This document shows positions 34,352 through 43,273 of a stretch of 43,503 nucleotides of DNA, piece after piece. The stretch is taken from assembly GCA_943788245.1 (NCBI GenBank), contig CALSPN010000018.1, positions 1 to 43,503 on the forward strand, given 5' to 3'. The DNA is from an uncultured Verrucomicrobiae bacterium. Its GTDB lineage: Bacteria > Verrucomicrobiota > Verrucomicrobiia > Limisphaerales > AAA164-E04. The position numbers and the translations under genes were made by a program. Position 1 is the first letter of the stretch, and the number at the start of each line of letters is the position of its first letter. Below the pieces are notes generated by a model that searched no databases, was not told the DNA's origin, and saw only the letters and a program-made list of their open reading frames with translations.

Positions 34352-35235
34352 ACCCAGTCATCGGCATTGATTTGGGAGGCACACGCATTAAATGTGTGGC
34401 CTTTTCCGATAAAGGCGAGTTGCTGTCCAAGCAAACCCAAGACTTTGATTCGAACCAAGCTCTCGATTGGTGCCGGTGTATTGAGTCCATCACGCAAAAG
34501 ATTTTGAGTGAATTCGAAATTAAGGATGTGCGGATTGGTTTATCAGCTCCAGGGCTTGTGGCGAAAAATCAACGTTCCATCAGTCACATGCCTGGACGCT
34601 TGCAAGGGCTGGAAGGCTTGGACTGGACGGAAATATTGAACAGCCAGTATCCAGTCAAAGTCATCAATGACGCGCAGGCCGCTCTCATGGGTGAAGTCTG
34701 GCAGGGAGTGGCGAAAGGGATGACGAATGTCATCATGATCACGCTCGGCACAGGCGTCGGCGGGGCTGCCATGGTAGATGGACATCTTTTGAAAGGTCAC
34801 CTCGGACGCGCCGGTCACCTTGGCCACATCAGCCTCAAGATAGACGGCCCGCCTGATATCTGCCGCACTCCTGGCAGCCTTGAATGGGCCATGGGTAATT
34901 ATTCCATCAAGGAACGGAGTCAGGGGCGATTTGAATCCACTCACCATCTGGTTAAAGCCACCCGGCAGGGAGATGCTTTTGCGAAGGGCATCTGGCATCA
35001 ATCCATCCAATACCTCGCCACTGGGTTGACGTCTCTCATCAACGTGCTGGATCCGGAATCCATCCTGATCGGAGGTGGCATTGCTGAATCAGGTGAAGCC
35101 TTGTTCCAGCCTCTGCAGGAGGCACTTAATGAGGTGGAGTGGATTGTGCAGGACACACCGGTAAAAATCCTGAAAGCAACCCTGGGGGAATATGCGGGTG
35201 CGTATGGCGCAGCCTGTCTTGCCATGAAAGATTGA
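34348..35235 (+). CDS. ROK family sugar kinase-like protein lacking the zinc motif
   Basis: The 295-residue protein has the ROK/ASKHA phosphate-binding start GIDLGGTRIKCVAF, catalytic-type VINDAQAALMGE with Asp, TLGTGVGGAAMVDG, GRAGHLGHISLK and the adenosine-side SILIGGGIAESG. It probably phosphorylates a sugar with ATP. The usual zinc cluster CxCGxxGCxE is replaced by DICRTPGSLEW, with one Cys left, so the structural zinc is likely absent. It is coupled to the Nudix gene by an ATGA overlap. Substrate specificity is unknown; glucose or an amino sugar is typical of the family. Confidence 0.83.
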   Translation: MNPVIGIDLGGTRIKCVAFSDKGELLSKQTQDFDSNQALDWCRCIESITQKILSEFEIKDVRIGLSAPGLVAKNQRSISHMPGRLQGLEGLDWTEILNSQYPVKVINDAQAALMGEVWQGVAKGMTNVIMITLGTGVGGAAMVDGHLLKGHLGRAGHLGHISLKIDGPPDICRTPGSLEWAMGNYSIKERSQGRFESTHHLVKATRQGDAFAKGIWHQSIQYLATGLTSLINVLDPESILIGGGIAESGEALFQPLQEALNEVEWIVQDTPVKILKATLGEYAGAYGAACLAMKD

Positions 35236-35290
35236 TCCACCTGCATCGAGGGGGCTTTCCGTATTCACACCTCCGTTGATAACGTCACTG

Positions 35291-37138
35291 TCAAAGATTA
35301 CCCAATGCCGCCAGTGCTTCAGGATGCTCAGGGTACCGCTTCAAAACCTCATTCAATTCAGCACGGGCCTTCTCTTTTTGACTCGATTGCGTCAAATAAT
35401 GGGCCAAGGTGATCCTGATCAATGAAGCATGTGGCATGAGATCTCTTGCCTTGCTTGCAAATACAGCCGCGCGTTCAGCATCTTTCAGGCGGGCGGCCAA
35501 GCGTGCGGCCAGAAAAGGTAGATTCCAATCATTCGGATGAGATTGCATGGCATCTTGAATCCATTTGATGGCGCCCTGGACATGCACGACTCCGAACTCA
35601 GCGTAACGCTTTTGAAAGTCATTTTCCATGGCTTCAATCCGTTGAGAATGATCCACCTGATCCAAAAACGGCGGGCCTTTCTGAAGCTGGATCATGGACC
35701 GGATCATCATGGCTTCCAAAACCGGATTGTAACCGAGCTGCCTGGCGCTATCTACCAATGCTGGCAGATCAGTTGCTTCCTCACTGGGTTCCTTACGTGG
35801 AAGATCCAGCATTTGCTGAATAAAAGGAAAGAGATAGGAAGCCATGCTGTAGTCGCCGTTGAAACGAAAATGCACATGTTCATAGAAAAAAGGACTGCCT
35901 GGAACTTCATTCATGCTCGAAGGATGGGTGCGAACAATATCATCCAAATCGACAAGATTGATCTTGCCTGCATCCAACCCTTCAACGACCTGCTTCAGAG
36001 CAGCGTTGATGCTTGAAGTCCCCCGGAAGGGGAGAGCATCGCAATCTTTGGCCTGTTGATAATGAAAACGAGAGGCAACAGAATCATTTTGATGCTCAAG
36101 TACGCGCGCAAGACGAAAATGTAGTTCCGCAAATCGATTGTCGATTTCGGAGGCCCTCTGGAACAGCGAAGCAGCCATGATCCAGTCACCCCTTGATTCA
36201 GCTTCGATGGCATCCTTCCAAAATTGATCAAACCGCTCGAGCTCTACAGAGGCGAGGCCTTCCCTGTGCAATGATGCTAATGGAGGACAATCTCGCTCAT
36301 TGACAACCACAGTTCCGACAAGCAAAGGTATGTTTCGAGCTGTGACCGCTTCGAACGTTTCCTTCAAATTCTGGGTATAGCAATCCATCACCCATTGCCT
36401 GCGCATGTCGTCGGGATGCAGACGATGATTGTGAAAGAAAGCCATGTCCTGATCAGCTGCAGGATCAGAGCTCATTGAGGAAATCACGGATTGAATCAAC
36501 TGTCCTGATTTGCTCGCTCGTAAAAACTGCTGCATCCTGATCCATTCAAGAGGCGGGGTTCGGCGAGAATCTGGTCCTGGGGCTTGCCAGCCAACCAATT
36601 CATTGTTGCCTCCATAATAAATGATCAGACTGGGGTCGTATGCAACGCACTCATGAGCAATGACTCGAACCATGTGCGAATTGATGCCCCGCATGGCGAG
36701 GTTAATCACTTCAATGGACCGTTCTGGGTATCGATGTTGCAATATCCGCTCCAGAACACGACTGAAAGAAAAGGAAGGCTCAGGGGTCCCCAACGCAGCC
36801 GACTCACCAAGGACAAATATACGAATGGCATCCTGCTTTCTTTCTTGGTCGAAACGAAATGGATGCGGTTTCAAATGGCTTTGCGGAGATAGAAATTGCC
36901 AAACGAAGCGTTCATTCTCTATCACCATTCCTGAGTTTGGATCATTGAGAAAAAACGAAGTGGGATAACCGTAACCCACCCACCGCAGGACTCCCTCAAG
37001 AATCAAAGCGAGGAACATGCAGGCAAGGATGGCCGAGGCACTGCCGAGAAGCATCCGACGCCAAACCTTCATTTGACCGAACCGATTTCTTTTATTGCCG
37101 TGAGGAGATAAAAAGTTGCCTGATGACTCGCTCGTCAT
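35291..37138 (-). CDS. Membrane-anchored SGNH-like hydrolase with C-terminal TPR repeats
   Basis: The 615-residue protein has one transmembrane helix (about 30-52; Met23 is an alternative start) and then an extracytoplasmic SGNH-like domain. Its block I reads VLGESAALG with Ser113 in GES rather than GDS, the oxyanion Asn lies in YYGGNNE (178-179), and the closing site is FYEHVHFRFNGDY. From about residue 300 the sequence becomes helical with TPR-like units (AASLFQRASEIDNRFAELHF; ALAALGNL at the end). Similar TM-SGNH-TPR proteins occur in Planctomycetes and Verrucomicrobia. A role in acyl-group transfer or removal on cell-surface polymers is inferred. Confidence 0.78.
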   Translation of the reverse strand: MTSESSGNFLSPHGNKRNRFGQMKVWRRMLLGSASAILACMFLALILEGVLRWVGYGYPTSFFLNDPNSGMVIENERFVWQFLSPQSHLKPHPFRFDQERKQDAIRIFVLGESAALGTPEPSFSFSRVLERILQHRYPERSIEVINLAMRGINSHMVRVIAHECVAYDPSLIIYYGGNNELVGWQAPGPDSRRTPPLEWIRMQQFLRASKSGQLIQSVISSMSSDPAADQDMAFFHNHRLHPDDMRRQWVMDCYTQNLKETFEAVTARNIPLLVGTVVVNERDCPPLASLHREGLASVELERFDQFWKDAIEAESRGDWIMAASLFQRASEIDNRFAELHFRLARVLEHQNDSVASRFHYQQAKDCDALPFRGTSSINAALKQVVEGLDAGKINLVDLDDIVRTHPSSMNEVPGSPFFYEHVHFRFNGDYSMASYLFPFIQQMLDLPRKEPSEEATDLPALVDSARQLGYNPVLEAMMIRSMIQLQKGPPFLDQVDHSQRIEAMENDFQKRYAEFGVVHVQGAIKWIQDAMQSHPNDWNLPFLAARLAARLKDAERAAVFASKARDLMPHASLIRITLAHYLTQSSQKEKARAELNEVLKRYPEHPEALAALGNL

Positions 37139-37192
37139 CAGTGAAGGATGACAGGAGATTTCCGCACAGCAAAGTCAATTCACGCAGCCAGA

Positions 37193-37885
37193 TCAAGTGA
37201 TGTGTTCATGCCTGATATCCCGTGCTTCACATAGAAAGACAACTTCTTCGGCTATGTTGCTGGCATGATCACCAATTCTTTCGAAGCTTTTTGAAATGGT
37301 GATGTAATGTAAGCAGCGCATAACACAGCCAGAATCGCTGATCATTCGTTGTGTCATGGCTTTGTATATAGATTTGTTCAGCCGGTCGACTTCCTTGTCC
37401 TTGAGAATAATCTGCCTGGCTTCATCGGGACGGCGATAAACAAAGGCATCCAGTGCGGCTTTGAGCATCTCAACCACCATCTGCGCAATATGCTGGATAT
37501 CGACTTCAGGTCTGAGAGGTTCTTCTTTCATCAGCTCCAGACTGCGACGAGAAAGTGTGGTTGCTTCATCCCCCACCCTTTCAAGCTCGGTAGAGATTTT
37601 CATCGCCATGGAGATGAACCTCAGATTGTCTTCGGCAGGCCCAGTAGCCAAAAGTTTCATGGCCAATTCATCCACATCTTTCTCTAGTTGATCAATGACC
37701 GAGTCCTGCGCCTTGGCGGAAAGGGCCGAGGCTTGATCCCTGCTAACCAAGGAGTGAACTGCTTTTTGGACACACTGCTCAGCATTGCTTGCCATCAGGA
37801 GAAGCATTTTCTTGAGGTGGTCGATCTGGTTTGCCTCTTTTGAGTTCAATCTGAAATTTAACTTGCGTAAAACTTGGAAGAACAC
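37193..37885 (-). CDS. phoU: PhoU-like phosphate signalling protein
   Basis: The protein of about 230 residues has two PhoU repeats, each with metal-binding helices: DQLEKDVDELAMKLLATG with ISTELERVGDEATTLSRRSL, and DKEVDRLNKSIYKAMTQRMI with SKSFERIGDHASNIAEEVVF. PhoU represses phosphate import and the Pho regulon when phosphate is ample. No pst transporter genes or PhoR/PhoB lie in the window, so it is an orphan here. The GTG at 37885 is the longest start, with an AGGA immediately before it; an internal start near residue 13-27 is equally possible. Confidence 0.88.
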   Translation of the reverse strand: MFFQVLRKLNFRLNSKEANQIDHLKKMLLLMASNAEQCVQKAVHSLVSRDQASALSAKAQDSVIDQLEKDVDELAMKLLATGPAEDNLRFISMAMKISTELERVGDEATTLSRRSLELMKEEPLRPEVDIQHIAQMVVEMLKAALDAFVYRRPDEARQIILKDKEVDRLNKSIYKAMTQRMISDSGCVMRCLHYITISKSFERIGDHASNIAEEVVFLCEARDIRHEHIT

Positions 37886-38247
37886 TCCTGCAAAAAATAA
37901 GTGTATCTGTCACGCAATCCAGTACCGATTTCTTTCTGAGATACCATTTTGGCCACGCCCTAAGAGGCTGCCGATCCAGTGATCAAAGAATGACTTGGAA
38001 CGATTCGAAGCATGATCGTCAACAGATCTCATTTTTTGAAGGTTGGGTGGCATGGTTAATTTTCTGGATTTCGTCGATCTGAACCAGGAGATGAAAAAGA
38101 AGCTTGTGATATTTTCAAACTGCTAGCCTTTAAGTTCGGTTGTCTGTTTGTTATTGCGCTTTGTGGACAGTTACATGCTGGGTGTCACTCAAAGACGGCG
38201 CTTGCGTTACATTTGTGTTACAATGATCGTTAAAGTGGGCTCAAAAG
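37886..38247. other. Interval without a confident gene
   Basis: This lies between the TonB-receptor stop and the phoU start, both on the minus strand. Only tiny frames are present (for example ATG 37990, about 30 codons, hydrophobic end). A direct repeat GTTACA appears twice near 38203-38220. I see no hairpin-T terminator for either side. Confidence 0.35.
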
Positions 38248-41046
38248 CTAGAAATCGTAGGACAGCGACATTCCGAAGGACCGTCCTCGTTTGTAGGAGG
38301 AGTAAATATATTCCTGCCCGCCAAATTCCTGTGTGACATCAACCGTAGGATCCAGAAGGTTTTTTGCAGAAAACTTGAGCTTCCAGTGATCTGACAATGA
38401 TTGGGATATCGTTAAATCCAATGAACCTACAGGCTGCTCGAACGCATTGGGCCGAGCAGGCGAACTGCTACCCACGACGGCCAATCTGGGACCAAAAATG
38501 TTGTAGAACAGACTCACAATCGTTCCTGTTCGGTCGTTATTGTAAGAAATATCAAAGTTCATGATGTAAGGCGACTGCCCCGCCAATTGACGTGTCTCAT
38601 TGCGCCCAAACTCATACTCAAAGGGAGTCACATTAACTTCTGAAACCACATAGGTGAAATTCCCTCCCACAGTGAAATCGCTTAAATTGTCAGAAATGAT
38701 TTCCAGACTTTTTCTGGCTTCAAGCTCCAGGCCATAGACAATTGCTTCATCGCGGTTTTGGTACTGAACCTGACGATTGGCTGTGACAAATTGCTTCTCG
38801 ATGGGAGAGGATAATGTTTTATAAAAAAGACTGGCTGCCAGAACTTCGGCTGGTTTGGGAAACCACTCCCAGCGTAGGTCGTAATTTTGAACCGAGGTAA
38901 TATCAAGATTGGGATTACCAATCAAAATGTCACCCCCGATGAAGTCAAAGACAGGAACCAGAGCAATTTCACGAAACGTAGGACGCGCCAATGTTTTTCC
39001 GAAAGCCATTCTCAAATTCATGTCATCTTTTAATTCATACACAGTACTGGCTGCTGGGAGAATGGCAGACTCGTTGATGGTGGCATTTCCTGTTCGTTCC
39101 CCGTAATTATCGACGGATAAATCAGTCGTCTCGTAGCGAGCACCAGTGATGATTTTCCAACGCTCGATCAAAGGGATGTCCACCATGCTGTACAGCGCAT
39201 GGATACTTTGATCACCGGTGTAGTTGTTATAGGGCAACTCCTGAATATATTTATTGAATCGGTAGGTCCCACGCCCGGTGGCCTGATACGTCAGGTTGTC
39301 ATCACTCAGAAAGGCATTCGGATCACCACCATTGACTAAGTCCTGCCATCGAGGGTTGGACGATGTGTTGTATGCGTAGCGCCTTTCCTCATAGGTTCGT
39401 TGCGTTCCAGAGTAGTAGGCTCCGAACTTCAGCTGACTTTCCAACCCAGACCAGACATTGAAAGGGATGGTATTATCAAGTTTCAAATTCTGGTTATCTT
39501 CCAACAATTCGCGAAAGTAGCGAGTCGGCGCATCATATCCAGACAAGGCAACGTTGATGCGACCGTTGTCGGTTCGATCGAAAGAGAAGAAACGCAGGTC
39601 AGGCTCGTCCTGGCTGGTGGAAGAGACGGCAGCAATCCAGTCGGTTTTTAAATCCAGTAATTGCGGGAATTCATGAGTTCCCTTGAACTGCAGGGACCTT
39701 AATTCCCGAATGGTATAATGAAGCACACTTGTCTCGAAAGTACTGTCCTCGAAACCTTGCAAAAACCCCGATTGCAAACGCGCCTCATCTTCACTGTTGT
39801 GGTTAAAAAGGAAATTCAAACCGAGCTCATGATTCTCGGAAACTTTGTACGCCAGTGTCGCCAAACTACCCCAGTTGACTTCTTCGACTCCTCGCACGTC
39901 TGTTAGAAGCAAATCGGTTTCGATGGAGTCGCCACTTAATTTATGCCTCCCTGTCGTACCGTCACCGTAAAAGGAATAATCACGATCATAACTAATTCCG
40001 AAAAGAAAACCTAGATCCCTTCCAAACAGTTTTTTCGTATCTCCGACGGAAGCATTGAAATTATGATCTAGGCCAGAAGTCTCACGCGTTGGACGCATGA
40101 CAGGACCGAACAAACTCGTCAAGCGAATCAACTCATCCGCTGCGGCTGTGCGCGACTCAGTGCTTCTCCCTCCGCCTGAGCGCGTGTCATTGACGATCTC
40201 CTGACTATTGATGTCACCCGCTTCCCACTCCGCAGGCAATTCTCGAGTCCCATCATCCAATCCCAGCCAGTCCAGATTCCCGCCCGGATAAGAAAGAAAA
40301 TCTTCTTTCAGGCTGGACTGAGTATTGTAAGAAGTGCCAAAGCCCAACTGGGCCGTGAATTGTTCCGGAAAAGTCTTGGTGATAATGTCAACGGACCCTC
40401 CACTGAAACCTCCTGGACGGTCCGGTGTAAATGTTTTGGAAGTCACCACGCTCTTGATGGCATTGGCAGGAAAAATATCCATTTGAACCGCACGCTTGTC
40501 AGGATCCGCACTGGGCACTTCAGCACCATTTAACGTCGTATTGGAGTATCTTTCGCCCAAACCACGTATAAACACATATTTCCCCCCAACCACGGAAGCG
40601 CCTGTCACCTTGGTCATGATATCGGCGGCATTTCCGGCACCAGCACGACTGAAAAAATCCGAGCCAATGGCGTCGGTCATTGCTGAGGCATCCTGCCGCT
40701 CGCTGAGAAGGGCAATGCTTTGATCCATTTGTGGATCAGAAATCACCTCGAACGGTTCAAGTTCATAGAACTCAGGCTTCATCTCGAGATTGACATTCGA
40801 AAGTTGAGCAGCTATGACGCGTACATCCGCTACGGTGGCTCGGGTGTAACCAGATTTGTTGAAAATAAGAATATGATTTCCCTGAGGCACACCGGGTAAA
40901 CGAAACCGGCCGCTGATGTCCGAACTGCCGCCCAGCGTCGTTCCCCTCACTGTGACATTGACTCCTGGCAAAGGATTCCCTTCCCATGAATCAGTAATGC
41001 TGCCTTGAATCGTACCTCCGCCATCTTCCTGAGCGCCGCAGGGCAT
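38248..41046 (-). CDS. TonB-dependent outer-membrane receptor
   Basis: From ATG 41046 the protein has 932 residues. An N-terminal carboxypeptidase-regulatory-like domain (IQGSITDSWEGNPLPGVNVT) is followed by LEPFEVISD, a plug domain (DIMTKVTGASVVGGKYVFIR) and a large beta-barrel that ends in the outer-membrane signal SYDF (terminal Phe). It imports a ligand using TonB energy; the ligand is unknown. The ATG chosen is not the true N-terminus. In frame upstream is a signal-peptide-like run (RRKPVIYLACLIAGC) with no ATG, while ATG 41134 lies one base out of frame across a four-G run (41096-41099). A start at CTG 41094, or a one-base error, would supply the signal peptide. The tonB and exbD genes lie upstream. 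Confidence 0.88.
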   Translation of the reverse strand: MPCGAQEDGGGTIQGSITDSWEGNPLPGVNVTVRGTTLGGSSDISGRFRLPGVPQGNHILIFNKSGYTRATVADVRVIAAQLSNVNLEMKPEFYELEPFEVISDPQMDQSIALLSERQDASAMTDAIGSDFFSRAGAGNAADIMTKVTGASVVGGKYVFIRGLGERYSNTTLNGAEVPSADPDKRAVQMDIFPANAIKSVVTSKTFTPDRPGGFSGGSVDIITKTFPEQFTAQLGFGTSYNTQSSLKEDFLSYPGGNLDWLGLDDGTRELPAEWEAGDINSQEIVNDTRSGGGRSTESRTAAADELIRLTSLFGPVMRPTRETSGLDHNFNASVGDTKKLFGRDLGFLFGISYDRDYSFYGDGTTGRHKLSGDSIETDLLLTDVRGVEEVNWGSLATLAYKVSENHELGLNFLFNHNSEDEARLQSGFLQGFEDSTFETSVLHYTIRELRSLQFKGTHEFPQLLDLKTDWIAAVSSTSQDEPDLRFFSFDRTDNGRINVALSGYDAPTRYFRELLEDNQNLKLDNTIPFNVWSGLESQLKFGAYYSGTQRTYEERRYAYNTSSNPRWQDLVNGGDPNAFLSDDNLTYQATGRGTYRFNKYIQELPYNNYTGDQSIHALYSMVDIPLIERWKIITGARYETTDLSVDNYGERTGNATINESAILPAASTVYELKDDMNLRMAFGKTLARPTFREIALVPVFDFIGGDILIGNPNLDITSVQNYDLRWEWFPKPAEVLAASLFYKTLSSPIEKQFVTANRQVQYQNRDEAIVYGLELEARKSLEIISDNLSDFTVGGNFTYVVSEVNVTPFEYEFGRNETRQLAGQSPYIMNFDISYNNDRTGTIVSLFYNIFGPRLAVVGSSSPARPNAFEQPVGSLDLTISQSLSDHWKLKFSAKNLLDPTVDVTQEFGGQEYIYSSYKRGRSFGMSLSYDF

Positions 41047-41186
41047 ACAACCGGCTATCAGACAGGCCAGATAAATGACTGGCTTGCGACGCAGGCCCCA
41101 AAATAACGGGGATCTTTGAGTTAAAGAATGGCATGTTTTAGTGTGGCAGTTTTTCGAGTCAACTATCTTCCAGGCCGTCGATCTTT

Positions 41187-42575
41187 TTAATTGGCAGCAC
41201 TGGCAACCCGTTGAATGGCTTCCAAATATTTTTGCACATTATCTCGAGGCTTGGATTTTTGAGCTTTCTGAAGGATCTCGATGGCTTTGGTGTAGTCCTG
41301 ATTGCGCACAAGTATCTTGGCATGCTCCAGCCATGCATCCGCCTGAAAGCCCTGCACTTTGGATGCCATTTCAAAACGGAAAACGGCTTTTTCCTGATCT
41401 CCGTTCTGGGCATAGAATGCACCTGCAAGCAACAGCGCTTCTCCGTCCAGTGGATTCTTTTCGATGATTTGCTCCAGAACCACAAGCGCCTCATCACCTT
41501 TGCCATTCGCTATGGCAACCTTGGACTCGAGTTTAAGCAATTTGAAAGTTTCTTCCTCAGTCATGGTGGATGCGTGCGTGGCCCGCATTTTAGCAAACAA
41601 GGCTTCAGATTCTTCCCATGCGCCTCGGCTGACTAGTATTTCCACTGCTCTGAGTGATCGCTTGATATCGCCCTGGCCATCCTTTTCAATGGCTTCCAGA
41701 TACACATCCAACGCTAGGTTTTTTGCATCCTTGAGCATGTATATGTCGCCAAGCAACATGAGATGCTGCAGCGTCGCCTTACCACTTTTACGAAGGATTT
41801 CAAAGTTAACAGCAGCCCTGTCAGGTTGCTCCATCTGTAAGAGAACATTTCCCTGCAGCGCCCACAAACTGACGCTTTGTGGCTGTTTCTCCAGAATATC
41901 ATCGAGCAATCGGACGGCATCACTGAATTCCTCATCTGCAATCTTGCATTTGATCATGCCCAGCTTCCAATCCTGGGTATCTGCATCAAGCAGCATGGCA
42001 TTCTGATATGCCATCACGGCACTCTGGTATTTTTCAGTGTTGAGGTAGCTGAACCCCAGCAATCCATAGGTCGTTCCGTCAGCCCCGCCTAGATTGATCG
42101 TCTTGACCAGTGGTTCGATGGCTTCTTCGTATCTTCCTTCACGCACAAGGACAATCCCCAGATTTTTGTGGGCTCGAAGGAAATCCGGAAATTTACTCAA
42201 TGCGACATTGAAATGCTGAATGGCCTCCTCATTATTTCCTTCTTGGAAGTGCAATGAACCAAGCGTATAACTCAAAATTGCACTGGATGTAGATGTGATT
42301 TTCGATGAGATCTGTTTGATGGCTTTTTGAGGATCTTCTCGAATCACTTCGCCCAACTGACTGAAGAAAATTTGTTCCTCAGGATTTTCAAATCTGGGCT
42401 CGATGGCGCTGTTGACGCCATAAGATGCCATAAAACGTTTCTGAAATTCCGGACTACTCCAGAATGATTCACTGATGGCAGGATCGAAAACAGGCTCTGC
42501 TCCAAGATTGAGCCCCGTGCCAATGATTATAAATGAAAGGAGATATTTTGCTGAGATCATCTTGACTAAAGCCAC
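41187..42575 (-). CDS. Exported tetratricopeptide repeat protein of the TonB cluster
   Basis: The 462-residue protein has a signal peptide (MISAKYLLSFIIIGTGLNLG, from Met6; the GTG at 42575 adds five residues) and about ten TPR units, for example AIQHFNVALSKFPDFLRAHK, AVMAYQNAMLLDADTQDWKL and EKAVFRFEMASKVQGFQADA. TPR arrays bind proteins. The gene starts at the tonB stop with a one-base TAGTG overlap, so it is translationally coupled to tonB. TPR proteins often accompany TonB/ExbD in this phylum and may scaffold the complex or its receptor in the periplasm; that is inferred from context. Confidence 0.85.
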   Translation of the reverse strand: MALVKMISAKYLLSFIIIGTGLNLGAEPVFDPAISESFWSSPEFQKRFMASYGVNSAIEPRFENPEEQIFFSQLGEVIREDPQKAIKQISSKITSTSSAILSYTLGSLHFQEGNNEEAIQHFNVALSKFPDFLRAHKNLGIVLVREGRYEEAIEPLVKTINLGGADGTTYGLLGFSYLNTEKYQSAVMAYQNAMLLDADTQDWKLGMIKCKIADEEFSDAVRLLDDILEKQPQSVSLWALQGNVLLQMEQPDRAAVNFEILRKSGKATLQHLMLLGDIYMLKDAKNLALDVYLEAIEKDGQGDIKRSLRAVEILVSRGAWEESEALFAKMRATHASTMTEEETFKLLKLESKVAIANGKGDEALVVLEQIIEKNPLDGEALLLAGAFYAQNGDQEKAVFRFEMASKVQGFQADAWLEHAKILVRNQDYTKAIEILQKAQKSKPRDNVQKYLEAIQRVASAAN

Positions 42576-43234
42576 TATTGATTGAGTTTGAATTGTATTT
42601 GCTGGCGAACATACGTCCTGACGGGCTGACCTTCTCTTGTTCCCGGCCTGAACCGCCAGCGAGTAACGGCCTTCAGCGCAGGTTGTTCAAATTCTGGTCG
42701 GCTTGAGCTTTCCACCCGGGGATCTTGAATGCGCCCATTTTCATCCAGGATAAACAACAAAACCACATTACCTTCAACCCTGGCTTTCAATAGTTCAGGG
42801 GGATGTCTCGGGGCCACTCGGGCGATGGGTTGAGGGCGTTGATCCAAATCTGCGATGTCAAAGATGGCAACATCTTCCAACATACCTTCATCTCCCATTC
42901 CCATGCCGCTACCTCCCAATACGCCGCCGGTTCCAACGGATAAATCCAAATCAAGATCCCCTAGTGAAAGCTGACGTGGCGTATCCGACATTTCAGGAGG
43001 CGGCGGTTCTTCCTGATTTTCGGGAGGAGGGGGTGGCTCTAGCTCAGCGGCTTGAGGGGGCGGAGGCGGAGCGGCTGTATCAATATTTGATAGGTCATAC
43101 TGCTTCCTAACGCCGCTGGATATCATCTGGGTCAAAGGCAGAACAAGAAATACGCAAAGGGTAATTACAGAAGCCCCGAGCATCATCAACGTAACACTTG
43201 ATTTTGTAGATGGGGGCTCGTAGACGTGTCGCAT
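42575..43234 (-). CDS. tonB: TonB energy-transducing protein
   Basis: The 219-residue protein has one N-terminal transmembrane helix (VTLMMLGASVITLCVFLVLP, about 14-33) and a proline-rich periplasmic spacer (PPPPPQAAELEPPPPPENQE). A glycine-rich stretch follows, and then a C-terminal TonB domain at about 140-219 (RVAPRHPPELLKARVEGNVV; AVTRWRFRPGTREGQPVRT). It transmits proton-motive force from ExbBD to outer-membrane receptors. It lies 39 bases after exbD, and the TPR gene overlaps its stop. Confidence 0.93.
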   Translation of the reverse strand: MRHVYEPPSTKSSVTLMMLGASVITLCVFLVLPLTQMISSGVRKQYDLSNIDTAAPPPPPQAAELEPPPPPENQEEPPPPEMSDTPRQLSLGDLDLDLSVGTGGVLGGSGMGMGDEGMLEDVAIFDIADLDQRPQPIARVAPRHPPELLKARVEGNVVLLFILDENGRIQDPRVESSSRPEFEQPALKAVTRWRFRPGTREGQPVRTYVRQQIQFKLNQ

Positions 43235-43273
43235 GAAATTGGATTCTTCTTTGAATCTTGCGGTCCTGGTAGA

